The position numbers and the translations under genes were made by a program. A stretch of DNA of 64,000 bases from Sphingomonas sp. Root241. GTDB taxonomy: Bacteria > Pseudomonadota > Alphaproteobacteria > Sphingomonadales > Sphingomonadaceae. Below are positions 50,810-59,915 of the stretch, piece by piece. Where the stretch lies: contig NZ_LMIV01000004.1 of assembly GCF_001428865.1 (NCBI RefSeq), forward strand, positions 154,028 through 218,027, in the 5' to 3' direction. Under the pieces are notes generated by a model. That model saw only the letters and a list, made by a program, of their open reading frames with translations, did not search any database and was not told the origin of the DNA. Each line of letters starts with the position of its first letter. Position 1 is the first letter of the stretch.

Positions 50810-52354
50810 ATGGACGGGTGTAAAGTAGACCAAGCAACGATGCTTGCACACTTCGTTGCGAGTACCGAAGGTCGTGCGCTTTTCCTGGCCGATGTTGATG
50901 GGAGTATCCTCACCTGGAATCGTGGCGCCGCGCTGCTTACCGGCTGGGACGATGACGAGATAATCGGTCAACCTGTGACGATGCTTTATCCGCCCGCCGA
51001 CGTGGCGGCCAAAAAGCCGTCTGCTGACCTGGGCCGGGCGGCGGCGGGGCAAACCGTTCACGAGGAGGCCTGGCGCGTCCGCAAGGGCGGCTCGGAATAT
51101 CTGGCGGACGTCACGACCACCTGCCTCCGCGATGTGGATGGAGCGTTGTGCGGCTATGGCCTGATCCTTGTCGACGCCACCGAACGCAAGGCCGCCGAAG
51201 TCGCGCTCGCACGGAGCGCACTGCATCTGCGGTCTATCCTGGCGACCGTTCCGGACCCGATGATCGTGATCGATCATCGCGGCGTCATCCTGTCGTTCAG
51301 CGCTGCTGCCGAGCGCCTGTTCGGATTTTCCGAAGCCGACGTGATCGGAAGCAATGTTTCGATGTTGATGCCCTCCCCGGATCGCGACCGTCACGATACC
51401 TATCTCGAACGCTACCTCACCACAGGGGAGCGACGCGTAATCGGGATGGGGCGCATCGTCGTTGGCCGGCGTCGCGACGGCACCGACTTTCCGATGGAGC
51501 TCTCGGTCGGCGACGTTCAGTCGGACGGCCACCGCATCTTTACGGGGTTCATCCGCGATCTGACCGAGAAGCAGCGTGCGGAACTTCGGCTGCAGGAGCT
51601 CCAGTCGGAGCTGATCCACGTCTCGCGCCTTTCGGCAATGGGCACGATGGCATCGACGCTCGCGCATGAGCTCAATCAGCCGCTCACGGCAATCGCAAAT
51701 TACCTCGAAGCAAGTCGCAAGTTGCTGGAGCGCCCGGAACGCAACGAGGCGATCGAGTCGATGTTCGTCGAAGCCATTGCGGAATCCGCGAAGGAAGCGC
51801 TCCGCGCTGGAACGATCGTGCGGCGGCTGCGTGACTTTGTCTCGCGTGGCGATGTCGAAAAGCACGTTGAGGAACTGCCGAACTTGATTGATGAGGCAAG
51901 CCGCCTCGCACTGATCGGCGCGAGAGAACGCGGCATCGAGGCCAATTACGCGCTCGATCCCAAGGCGGACGCGGTTCTGGTCGATCGCGTGCAGATTCAG
52001 CAGGTATTGGTGAACCTCGTCCGCAACGCCGTCGAGGCGATGTCGGCCTCGCCCGTGCGCCAGATCGTGATCGCCACCAAAGCTGACCGACGCGGCATGG
52101 TACGCATTTCGGTCGCCGATACCGGGCCCGGCCTCGCTCCCGAGGTCGACGCTCAGCTCTTCGAAGCGTTCACCAGCACCAAGGAGCGCGGGATGGGGCT
52201 GGGCCTTTCGATATGCCGCACCATCGTCGAGGCGCATGGCGGGCGCATCTGGGCCGAGCCGCGATCCGGCGGCGGCACGATCTTCAATTTCACGATCATG
52301 GCAGCGGGAGGGGAAGAAGCCGATGACGCAAGAACGAGTCATCCACCTCGTTGA
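50810..52354 (+). CDS. fixL: FixL-like haem-PAS oxygen-sensing histidine kinase
   Basis: This 514-residue kinase has two PAS domains. PAS-1 is at about 15-125. PAS-2, at about 140-255, matches rhizobial FixL with the haem ligand in DRDRHDTY (H195) and the conserved IGMGRI arginine (R215). The dimerisation/phosphorylation helix has ALAHELNQPL (H286) and the ATPase domain has NLVRNAVEAM, DTGPGL and GMGLGL. No membrane segments are visible. Oxygen binding to haem would switch off the kinase, as known for FixL. Its end overlaps fixJ by 32 bases. No nif or fix genes are in the window, so the targets are likely microaerobic respiration or unrelated genes. Confidence 0.93.
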   Translation: MDGCKVDQATMLAHFVASTEGRALFLADVDGSILTWNRGAALLTGWDDDEIIGQPVTMLYPPADVAAKKPSADLGRAAAGQTVHEEAWRVRKGGSEYLADVTTTCLRDVDGALCGYGLILVDATERKAAEVALARSALHLRSILATVPDPMIVIDHRGVILSFSAAAERLFGFSEADVIGSNVSMLMPSPDRDRHDTYLERYLTTGERRVIGMGRIVVGRRRDGTDFPMELSVGDVQSDGHRIFTGFIRDLTEKQRAELRLQELQSELIHVSRLSAMGTMASTLAHELNQPLTAIANYLEASRKLLERPERNEAIESMFVEAIAESAKEALRAGTIVRRLRDFVSRGDVEKHVEELPNLIDEASRLALIGARERGIEANYALDPKADAVLVDRVQIQQVLVNLVRNAVEAMSASPVRQIVIATKADRRGMVRISVADTGPGLAPEVDAQLFEAFTSTKERGMGLGLSICRTIVEAHGGRIWAEPRSGGGTIFNFTIMAAGGEEADDARTSHPPR

Positions 52355-52976
52355 CGACGAGGATGCGGTTCGACGCTCCGCCGGCTTCCTGCTGCGGACG
52401 TCGGGATACAAGGTGTACACCTATGTATCGGGCGTCGAATTCCTCGCCGACGTGAAGCGAGCCGAGCGGGGATGCATATTGCTCGACGTGCGCATGCCGG
52501 TGATGGATGGATTGGAAGTTCAAGCCGAACTCAACCACCGTGGCGTGACAATGCCGGTAATCGTGCTGACCGGTCATGGCGACATCAACACCGCCGTCAT
52601 CGCCATGAAGGCCGGTGCCTCGGACTTCATCGAGAAGCCGTTCGAGATGGAGGTCCTGACGCAGGCGATCGAAATCGCGTTTGTGAGACTGGAACAAGGC
52701 GTTGCCGCAAATTCGCATCGACACGATGCCCAAGTGAGGATCGCGGCACTCAGCCCTCGTGAACGCGACGTGCTGCGAGGGCTGGTGGCCGGCAGGCCCA
52801 ACAAGGTGATCGCCCATGATTTGGACATCTCGCCGCGCACGGTGGAAGTCTATCGTGCCGGCCTGATGAGCAAGCTGGGGGTGCGCAGCCTCTCCGAAGC
52901 GTTGCGCATCGCGTTCGCGGCGGGCATGGCGGGGGATATCGGACCCGTGTCATTACAAGCTGGGGACACCACGTAA
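52323..52976 (+). CDS. fixJ: FixJ-like response regulator
   Basis: This 217-residue regulator starts at ATG 52323 inside the end of fixL. The receiver domain has DDE acid residues near 11-13, the phospho-acceptor D55 in LLDVRMP, a conserved threonine in VLTGHGD and a lysine in IEKPFEM. The LuxR-type helix-turn-helix has LSPRERDVLRGLVAGRPNKVIAHDL and SPRTVEVYRAGLMSKLG. It is phosphorylated by FixL at low oxygen and activates its targets. A 32-base overlap with fixL implies coupled translation. Confidence 0.94.
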   Translation: MTQERVIHLVDDEDAVRRSAGFLLRTSGYKVYTYVSGVEFLADVKRAERGCILLDVRMPVMDGLEVQAELNHRGVTMPVIVLTGHGDINTAVIAMKAGASDFIEKPFEMEVLTQAIEIAFVRLEQGVAANSHRHDAQVRIAALSPRERDVLRGLVAGRPNKVIAHDLDISPRTVEVYRAGLMSKLGVRSLSEALRIAFAAGMAGDIGPVSLQAGDTT

Positions 52977-53027
52977 AGACGAAGCGGCCGCATCGGGGCA
53001 TTGTTCGACCGAAATACAGGTCGCAAC

Positions 53028-53423
53028 GTGTCCCAGCCAACCAATCCTCTGTCGCCAGCGCAAGGCATTCATATCCTTCTTGTCGAAGAAGACGAGAATA
53101 TGCGCCGTTCGTTGCACCTGAAGCTGCGCGCGCATGGCTTCGAAGTCAGCTCCTATCCGGCTGCCGGACTTCTCCTCGCGGACGCCAGGAGCATGAGCGC
53201 CGAGATCCTGATCGCCGACTATCAGCTCCAGGGTACTGACGGAATCAAAGTTCTGTGCGAATTGCGCGGAATCGGCTGGCAGGGGCGCGCCATCCTGATC
53301 GCGGCCACTCCGTCCATCGCCCTGCGGGAAGCCGCGGCCGCAGCCGGCTATCATGCAGTGCTTGAAAAGCCGCTGCGCCCGAATGAATTGATCAGAGCGG
53401 TCACATCGCTCCGAGCGCCTTGA
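53028..53423 (+). CDS. Single-domain response regulator (receiver only)
   Basis: This lone CheY-like receiver of about 131 residues starts at GTG 53028; an in-frame TTG at 53001 would add 9 residues and neither has a strong ribosome binding site. Counting from the GTG, the acidic pocket EED lies near 20-22, the phospho-acceptor is D64 in LIADYQLQG, and VLEKPL carries the conserved lysine. It lacks an output domain. It lies 51 bases after fixJ and may act as a phosphate sink or as a third partner of FixL, similar to small receivers known near FixLJ. That partner role is inferred. Confidence 0.85.
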   Translation: MSQPTNPLSPAQGIHILLVEEDENMRRSLHLKLRAHGFEVSSYPAAGLLLADARSMSAEILIADYQLQGTDGIKVLCELRGIGWQGRAILIAATPSIALREAAAAAGYHAVLEKPLRPNELIRAVTSLRAP

Positions 53424-53502
53424 ACTCCCGCCGCACGGCCCCGATTGGAAAGTCCGTCCACACCGCATAGAGCGGCCCCGCGACCGGCAAGAGGAGCTTC
53501 GC

Positions 53503-54528
53503 ATGATCCGCACGGGACTGATCGGCTTCGGCCTTGGCGGCACGGCGTTCCATGCGCCGTTGATCCACGCCGTCCCCGAGCTGGATCTCGCGGCGATCGT
53601 CACGTCGCGCGCCGATGCAGTGCACGCGCGCTATCCCGGGGTGAGCGTGGTGCCTGAGGCTGCCGCGCTGCTCGCCGATCCGGCGATCGAGCTCGTGGTG
53701 GTCTGCACGCCCAACGACACGCATTTCCCGCTGGCCAGGGCGGCACTCGAGGCGGGCAAGCATGTCGTGATCGACAAGCCCTTCGCGAACGGGGTCGCCG
53801 ATGCGGAAGTGCTGGTCGCGCTGGCGGAGGCGCGGGGAAAAGTGCTCAGCGTGTTCCACAATCGCCGCTGGGACAGCGACTTTCTGACGCTGAGGAAGCT
53901 GCTGGACGAAGGCGCCTTGGGCGAGGTGGCGCTTTACGAGGGCCGGTGGGACCGCTTCCGCCCTGCCTTGCGCGACAGCTGGCACGAGACAGCAGGCCCC
54001 GGCGGGGGCGTGCTGATCGATCTGGGGCCGCATCTGATCGACCAGGCGCTCGCATTGTTCGGCCCGCCGGAAAGCCTGACCGCCGACATCACTGCCCAGC
54101 GGGAAGGGTCGCTGGTGGACGATTATTTCGAATTGACCCTGCATTATGGCCGGATGCGCGCCGTGCTTTCCTCGGCCGTGATCATCCCGGCCCCGCGACC
54201 CCGCTTCGCCGTGCACGGCACCAAAGCGAGCTTCGTCAAGCACGGGCTCGATCCCCAGGAGGCGCAATTGCGCGGCGGCGGGCGCGCCGACGATCCGGGC
54301 CACGGCGTGGAGGATCCCGCCAATCACGGCGTGCTGGTGCACGGCGACGGGACGAAGCAGTCGATCGTGTCCGAGCGCGGCGATTATCGGCTTTTCTATT
54401 CCGGAGTCGCACGGGCAATCGCCGCACATTTGCCGCCGCCGGTATCGCCTTCCGATGCGCTTGCCGGCCTCAGGATCATCGAGCTTGCCCGCCAAAGTGC
54501 GGCGGAGCGCCGATCGTTACTCTTCTGA
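53503..54528 (+). CDS. Gfo/Idh/MocA-family oxidoreductase (cytoplasmic, YdgJ-like)
   Basis: This 341-residue protein has no export signal, unlike the other three family members here. It opens TGLIGFGLGGTAFHAPLI with the GxGxxG-type fold and has VIDKPFAN with the conserved lysine. GPGGGVLIDLGPHLIDQAL carries the active-site histidine region, and DYFELTLHYG follows. This matches the E. coli YdgJ-type scyllo-inositol or sugar dehydrogenase subgroup. The substrate is not known. It stands between two signalling genes and is probably independently transcribed. Confidence 0.9.
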   Translation: MIRTGLIGFGLGGTAFHAPLIHAVPELDLAAIVTSRADAVHARYPGVSVVPEAAALLADPAIELVVVCTPNDTHFPLARAALEAGKHVVIDKPFANGVADAEVLVALAEARGKVLSVFHNRRWDSDFLTLRKLLDEGALGEVALYEGRWDRFRPALRDSWHETAGPGGGVLIDLGPHLIDQALALFGPPESLTADITAQREGSLVDDYFELTLHYGRMRAVLSSAVIIPAPRPRFAVHGTKASFVKHGLDPQEAQLRGGGRADDPGHGVEDPANHGVLVHGDGTKQSIVSERGDYRLFYSGVARAIAAHLPPPVSPSDALAGLRIIELARQSAAERRSLLF

Positions 54529-54626
54529 TACGATCGGGCTCGGGCATTTCCCTTAGGTTCTGGGCTGGCCCGCCCTCACTATACCAAGTTGTTTCCACAG
54601 TGGCATCCGCAGGGTAGGGATCGTGC

Positions 54627-56228
54627 ATGCTTAGCCTCTTGGCTGCGTTGTCGACTGGCAGCACCGCGCCGCGTGGAGCCTCCACTGCGTTGCGCGGCGA
54701 TCTGTTCTGGGCGAACGCAATTGCCGATTCGATTCTGGCGCTCGCCTATTTCTCGATAGCGATTGGGCTGGCTCTGCTGATCCGCCGGCGGCGCGACTTC
54801 GCCTTTGGCTGGATGTTCTGGTGCTTCGCCGCATTCCTGATGGCGGACGGCATCGTGCACCTGATGAGCGTGACGGCCCTGTGGCGTCCGCTCGGTGGCG
54901 CGGCGTCGATATTCAAAGGGCTGACCGCGGCCGCTTCCATCGCGACGGCGGCAGCGCTCTGGGCCTTGCTGTCCAGGCTGGTTTCGATGCCCTCTCGCGC
55001 ACAGCTCAGAGACCAGAACGCCGAGCTGGAAGCCTTGATCAAGGAGCGCGACGCCGCGTTCGAGGAACTGCGTGAGCATGTGGCGCAGCGGCAGGAGCTC
55101 GAAGCCGCATTGCTCCAGTCGCAGAAGCTCGAGGCGGTTGGCCAGCTTACCGGCGGCATCGCCCACGATTTCAACAATCTGCTCCAGGCGGTGGCGGGCA
55201 ATCTCGAACTGATCGCCCGCAAGCCCGACGATATCGATCGGGTAGTCGGCTGGAGCGCGAGCGCGCTGAACGCCGTCGAGCGCGGGCGCTCGCTGACCGG
55301 CCAGTTGCTCGCATTTTCGAGCAAGCAGCGCTTCGACCTCAATTCGGTGCGGCTCGGCGAACTGGTCGGCGGCGTGAAGGACCTGATCGAGCGTGCCGTC
55401 GCCCCGCTCGGACAGCTGCGCGTCGAGCGGATCGATCCGGCCCTCAATGTCGAAGTCGATCCGCTTCAGCTCGAACTCGTGCTGCTCAACCTGGCATTCA
55501 ATGCCCGCGACGCGATGCCCGAGGGAGGCACGCTGACGATCGCCGTCGATCGCGCCAGCCATGCCGCCGTCCGCGATCTTCCCGACGGCGACTATGTCGC
55601 GCTGACCCTGTCGGATACCGGCATCGGCATGTCAGAGGAAGTGCGCGCCCGCGCCTGCGAGCCGTTCTTCACCACCAAGGGGCCCGGCAAGGGCACCGGC
55701 ATGGGGCTGGCCATGGCGTCCGCGGTGGTCCGTCGGTCCGGGGGAGCGCTGGCCATCGAGAGCCGGGAAGGGGAGGGCACGTCGATCATCCTGCTCCTGC
55801 GGGTCGCGACCAGCCAGCCGCGGCGCGTCGTCGGCGACGATGCCCGATCCGATGTGCGCGCCGATCTGTCGGGCTTCACCATCGCGCTGGTCGATGACGA
55901 TGCGCAGGTTCGCGGCTCGCTGTACGACACGCTGGCTTCGGCGGGTGCGAAGGTGGAGGAAGCGGCCGAGGGCGGGGCGGGGATCGAGCTCGTCCGGCGG
56001 TTGCGGCCCGACCTGCTGGTGGTCGACTTCGCAATGCCGGGCATGACCGGCGCCGATGTCGTCCGGAAGGTGCGCGAGGAGCATCCCGGGCTGCCTGTGG
56101 TATTGGTCACCGGCTTCGCGGAGTCGGCGAAGCTGGATGCAGTCACCGGGCCGCAGGTCGCGGTGTTGTGGAAGCCGTTCGAGGCGCAGGAATTGCTGCG
56201 GAAAGTCGCCGGGCTGCTGCGCCCCTAG
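54627..56228 (+). CDS. Hybrid histidine kinase with C-terminal receiver
   Basis: A 533-residue membrane kinase has three hydrophobic segments in its first 115 residues (AYFSIAIGLALLI, GWMFWCFAAFLMADGIVHL and AASIATAAALWALL). A coiled-coil linker (QLRDQNAELEALIKERDAAFEELREH) follows, then HisKA with GIAHDFNNLL (H180) and HATPase_c with LNLAFNARDAMPEGG and DTGIGM. The chain ends in a receiver domain with LVVDFAMPGMTG and a KPFEAQELL lysine. The signal is probably sensed in the membrane. There is no output domain, so a phosphotransfer partner or separate regulator is required. The stop TAG shares the bases CTAG with the converging nadE stop. Confidence 0.93.
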   Translation: MLSLLAALSTGSTAPRGASTALRGDLFWANAIADSILALAYFSIAIGLALLIRRRRDFAFGWMFWCFAAFLMADGIVHLMSVTALWRPLGGAASIFKGLTAAASIATAAALWALLSRLVSMPSRAQLRDQNAELEALIKERDAAFEELREHVAQRQELEAALLQSQKLEAVGQLTGGIAHDFNNLLQAVAGNLELIARKPDDIDRVVGWSASALNAVERGRSLTGQLLAFSSKQRFDLNSVRLGELVGGVKDLIERAVAPLGQLRVERIDPALNVEVDPLQLELVLLNLAFNARDAMPEGGTLTIAVDRASHAAVRDLPDGDYVALTLSDTGIGMSEEVRARACEPFFTTKGPGKGTGMGLAMASAVVRRSGGALAIESREGEGTSIILLLRVATSQPRRVVGDDARSDVRADLSGFTIALVDDDAQVRGSLYDTLASAGAKVEEAAEGGAGIELVRRLRPDLLVVDFAMPGMTGADVVRKVREEHPGLPVVLVTGFAESAKLDAVTGPQVAVLWKPFEAQELLRKVAGLLRP

Positions 56229-58276
56229 GGCAAAGCGCGGCGAAGCTCCTCGATCCATGTCGTCGCCACGCTGTCCGACGGCGCGCGCCAGTCGCCGCGC
56301 GGGCTGAGCGCACCGCCGGCCGAGACCTTGGGGCCGTTGGGCATCGCCGAGCGCTTGAACTGGCTGGTCTGGAAGAAGCGGAACAGGAACGCCTCGAGCC
56401 ATTTGGCGATGGTCTCGAGGTCGTATTCGTTGCGCCCCGCTTCCGGGAAGTCGATCGGCCAGAGCCCGGCCTCGCGGTTGCGCCAGGCGTGCCAGGCCAG
56501 GAAGGCGATCTTCGAGGGCCTGAGGCCGTGGCGGACCACATAATGCAGGAAGAAGTCGTGGAGCTCGTAGGGGCCGATGCGGTCCTGCGTGCTCTGCATC
56601 TTGCCCTCGGCATCGGCGGGGACGAGCTCGGGGGAGATCTCGGTGTTCAGTATCTGGTCCAGCGTCGCGGCCGCCTGACCCTCGAACTGGCTGGTCTGCA
56701 ACGTCCAGCGGATAAGGTATTGGATCAGCGTCTTCGGCACGCCCGCATTGACGCCGTAATGGCTCATCTGATCGCCGACGCCATAGGTGCACCAGCCGAG
56801 CGCGAGTTCGGACAGGTCGCCGGTGCCGACGACGAAGCCCTGGCGCTGATTGGCGAGGCGGAAGAGATAGTCGGTGCGCAGGCCCGCCTGGACGTTCTCG
56901 AAGGTCACGTCATAGACCGGCTCCCCCGAAGCGAAGGGATGGCCGAGATCGGCGAGCATCTGGCGCGCGCTGGGGCGGATGTCGATCTCCTCGCCGGTGA
57001 CGCTAAGTGCGCGCATCAGCTCCCAGGCGTTTGCCTTCGTCGCTTCGCCGGTTGCGAAGCCCGGCATGGTGAAGCCGAGGATATCCGAACGCGGCCTGCC
57101 GAGCCGGTCCATCGCCTTGCACGCCACGATCAGCGCATGCGTCGAATCGAGCCCGCCCGAGACGCCGATGACGAGATGTTTGCTGCCGGTCGATTCGAGC
57201 CGTTTGCGAAGGCCTTCGACCTGGATGTTGAAAGCCTCGTAGCAATCCTCTTCGAGCCGCGACGGGGTGTTGGGCACGAACGGGAAGCGGCGGAGCGGGC
57301 GGACCAGCCCTCGATCGGCCATGTCGGGCTGGTGTTCGAAGGTGACGCGACGGAAGCGCGTTTCGGGGTGATCGGCGTAGCGCGCGCCGTCGTTGAACGT
57401 GCCGTTGCGCAGCCGTTCGAGCCGCAGTCGATCGAGATCCAGATCGGCGCAGACGATCTCGGTGGTCAGCTCGAACCGTTCGGAGCGGGCGAGCAGTTCG
57501 CCATATTCGTAGATCAGCCCCTGGCCGTCCCAGGCGAGATCGGTGGTGCTCTCGCCGGGGCCCGAGGCCGAATAGAGATAAGCCGAAAGGGTCCGCGCAG
57601 ATTGCGAAGCACAGAGCAGTTCGCGCTCGCGCCCCTTGCCGATGACGATGTTCGAGGCGGAGAGGTTGCACAGCACGAGCGCGCCGGCGAGCGCGCCGTC
57701 GGTAGAAGGCGGGTTGGGCGCCCAATAATCTTCGCAAATCTCGATGTGGAAGACGAAATCGGTCAGGTCCGACGCGGCGAAGATCAGATCGGCGCCGAAC
57801 GGCACAGTCTGCCCCGCGACAGTGATGTCTAGGCCAGTCAGGCCCAGCCCCGAAGCGAACCAGCGTTTCTCATAATATTCGCGGTAATTGGGCAGGAATT
57901 GCTTCGGCACCACGCCGAGGATGCGGCCGCGGGCGATCGCCAGCGCGCAATTGTAGAGCCGGCCGTTGCGGCGGAGCGCCGCGCCGACCAGCAGCACCGG
58001 CTTGAGCTTCGTGCTCGCCTCGACGATCGCGGCGATCCCCGCCTCGGTCGCGTCGAGGATCGCGTCCTGCAGGTGCAGGTCGTCGATCGCGTAGGTGGTG
58101 ACGTTGAGCTCGGGGAAGACGAGCAGGTCGGCACCCTCGGCATCGCCCTGCTGCGCCAGCGTGATCGTCGACGCGGCGTTGGCGGCGGGATCGCCGACGG
58201 TGACCGAGGGCGTGCACACGCCCGCGCGAATCATCCCCTGACGGTGCAGCGAGAAAAAGGGGTGGGACTTCGCCAT
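56225..58276 (-). CDS. nadE: NAD(+) synthetase, glutamine-dependent (NadE)
   Basis: This 683-residue cytoplasmic enzyme makes NAD from nicotinate adenine dinucleotide, ATP and glutamine. The N-terminal nitrilase-type glutaminase (about 10-290) has FPELNVTTYAIDDL with the catalytic glutamate, PKQFLPNYREYYEKRWF with the lysine and EICEDYW with the cysteine. The synthetase domain has the ATP loop VIGVSGGLDSTHAL and GDLSELALGWCTYG. Length fits the long two-domain form. The start at ATG 58276 overlaps the pncC stop by one base. Its own stop overlaps that of the converging kinase gene. Confidence 0.96.
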   Translation of the reverse strand: MAKSHPFFSLHRQGMIRAGVCTPSVTVGDPAANAASTITLAQQGDAEGADLLVFPELNVTTYAIDDLHLQDAILDATEAGIAAIVEASTKLKPVLLVGAALRRNGRLYNCALAIARGRILGVVPKQFLPNYREYYEKRWFASGLGLTGLDITVAGQTVPFGADLIFAASDLTDFVFHIEICEDYWAPNPPSTDGALAGALVLCNLSASNIVIGKGRERELLCASQSARTLSAYLYSASGPGESTTDLAWDGQGLIYEYGELLARSERFELTTEIVCADLDLDRLRLERLRNGTFNDGARYADHPETRFRRVTFEHQPDMADRGLVRPLRRFPFVPNTPSRLEEDCYEAFNIQVEGLRKRLESTGSKHLVIGVSGGLDSTHALIVACKAMDRLGRPRSDILGFTMPGFATGEATKANAWELMRALSVTGEEIDIRPSARQMLADLGHPFASGEPVYDVTFENVQAGLRTDYLFRLANQRQGFVVGTGDLSELALGWCTYGVGDQMSHYGVNAGVPKTLIQYLIRWTLQTSQFEGQAAATLDQILNTEISPELVPADAEGKMQSTQDRIGPYELHDFFLHYVVRHGLRPSKIAFLAWHAWRNREAGLWPIDFPEAGRNEYDLETIAKWLEAFLFRFFQTSQFKRSAMPNGPKVSAGGALSPRGDWRAPSDSVATTWIEELRRALP

Positions 58277-58779
58277 CACAGCGCCTCCGATAGCATTTCC
58301 AGCCCGACGCGCAGGCATTCGATCCGCACCGGCCCGCGGCCGATATCGCCGAAATGCTCCTCGCGATGGGCCGTGGGGCGGCCATCGCGCGCGCAAGCGA
58401 AGTGAACGAGGCCCGGTTCGTCGCCGGGCGCGCCGGCGCCGGCGAAGCCGGTGACCGCGAGGGCGACCTGCGCCTTGCTGTAGCGGAGCGCACCCTCGGC
58501 CATGCGCCGGGCGACCGCTTCGCTGACCGCACCGTTGGCCTCGATCAATTCGGGAGGGACGCCCAGCATCTCGGCCTTGGCCTCGTTGGTGTAGACGACG
58601 AAGCCGCGCTCGAAGGCATGGCTGGCGCCTTCGACATCGGTGAACAGCGAGGCCAGTAGCCCCCCGGTGCAGCTTTCCGCAGTGGCGATCGACAGATCCT
58701 TGTCGCACGCTCGCTCGAGCAGCTTGCGCACGGCAGCGTCCACCTCATCGGGGAGGACCGGCGAAAGCGTTTCGGTCAT
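58276..58779 (-). CDS. pncC: Nicotinamide-nucleotide amidase (PncC, CinA C-terminal family)
   Basis: This 167-residue protein consists of only the CinA C-terminal domain. It has the conserved TAESCTGGLLASLFTDV with the catalytic serine and GAVSEAVARRMAEGAL. In VALAVTGFAGAGAPGDEPGLV the common IAGPGG is changed to FAGAGA. It deamidates nicotinamide mononucleotide to nicotinate mononucleotide, salvaging NMN made by DNA ligase. AGGA lies before ATG 58779. It is translationally coupled to nadE, which catalyses the final NAD-forming step, so the pair is an NAD salvage operon. Confidence 0.92.
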   Translation of the reverse strand: MTETLSPVLPDEVDAAVRKLLERACDKDLSIATAESCTGGLLASLFTDVEGASHAFERGFVVYTNEAKAEMLGVPPELIEANGAVSEAVARRMAEGALRYSKAQVALAVTGFAGAGAPGDEPGLVHFACARDGRPTAHREEHFGDIGRGPVRIECLRVGLEMLSEAL

Positions 58780-58878
58780 GTAAGGGTCCTAGTCCGTGGC
58801 GAGGGCTAATGCCAACCCGGCACGAAGCGGATGGTTGCCTTTCGGCGGCTTGGCGTCGAGCTATCGCCGCTCGCATGT

Positions 58879-59874
58879 TCAAGCGATGTTGATGACGACC
58901 TTGCCTTTCGCCCGGCCCGAATCGACATAAGCCATCGCTTCGGGTGTCTGATCGAACGAGAAGGTCCGATCGATTACCGGCCGGATCGCGCCGGCATCGA
59001 TCAGGCGGGAAATCTCCGCCAACTGCTCGCCGTCGGCCCGCATGAAGAGGAACGAATAATCGACGCCCAGACGCCGGGCCTTTCTCCGGACCTTGAGGCT
59101 CAGCAGCCGCATGATCTGCCGGAAGAACCAGTTCGCACCGATTTCCCGCGCGAAGGCCGGATCGGGCGGGCCCGAGATCGAGATCAGCCTTCCGCCCGGT
59201 TTCAGCACCGAAAGCGATTTCTCCAGCACATCGGAGCCGAGCGAGTTCAGGACGACGTCATAGCCACTCAGGCGCTGGTCGAATTCCTCGTTCCGATAAT
59301 CGATGACGATGTCGGCACCGAGGCCCTTCACCAGATCGATATTGGCGGTGCTGGTCGTGGTCGCGACGGTGGCACCGAGATGCTTGGCCAGCTGGATCGC
59401 GATCGAGCCGACCCCGCCCGAACCGGCATGGATGAGAATTTTCTGCCCCGGTTTGACCTGGGCGCGCTCGACCAATGCCTGCCAGGCGGTGAGCGCGACC
59501 AGCGGAATCGCCGCGGCCTCCTCCATGCTCAGCCCCGCCGGCTTGAGCGCGAGATCCTTCTCGTTCACGGCGATGCGCTCGGCGAACGTGCCGATCCGAT
59601 CCTTTGCGGGCCGGGCATAGACTTCGTCGCCGATCTTGAACCGCCGGACGCCGTTCCCCACGCCGATCACCGTGCCGGCAAGGTCGTTGCCCAGCACCAG
59701 CGGCAGGCGATAGGGCAGGATGAGCTTGAACTCTCCGTCCCGGATTTTCGTGTCGAGCGGGTTCACGCCGGCGGCATGGATTGCGACGAGCACGTCGCCC
59801 GGCTGCGGAACCGGATCGGGCACCTCGCGGAGCGAAAGCGGCCCCTTGTACCTGTCGATGACGAATGCCTTCAT
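58879..59874 (-). CDS. Zinc-independent quinone oxidoreductase (MDR family)
   Basis: This 331-residue NADPH-dependent medium-chain reductase starts at ATG 59874 with GGAGAAG upstream. The GroES-like N-terminal domain has HAAGVNPLDTKIRDG and LGNDLAGTVIGVG. The cofactor domain has the NADPH-binding HAGSGGVGSIAIQLAKHLGA. The cysteine and histidine zinc ligands of alcohol dehydrogenases are missing, which places it in the quinone oxidoreductase group. It reduces quinones or enals, a detoxification role. It is 41 bases after the HxlR gene in the same direction and is probably its regulatory target. Confidence 0.92.
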   Translation of the reverse strand: MKAFVIDRYKGPLSLREVPDPVPQPGDVLVAIHAAGVNPLDTKIRDGEFKLILPYRLPLVLGNDLAGTVIGVGNGVRRFKIGDEVYARPAKDRIGTFAERIAVNEKDLALKPAGLSMEEAAAIPLVALTAWQALVERAQVKPGQKILIHAGSGGVGSIAIQLAKHLGATVATTTSTANIDLVKGLGADIVIDYRNEEFDQRLSGYDVVLNSLGSDVLEKSLSVLKPGGRLISISGPPDPAFAREIGANWFFRQIMRLLSLKVRRKARRLGVDYSFLFMRADGEQLAEISRLIDAGAIRPVIDRTFSFDQTPEAMAYVDSGRAKGKVVINIA

Positions 59875-59915
59875 GGTCTTCTCCAGATCGGTTCGGGGGG
59901 AGGGGGCCTGCCGTT

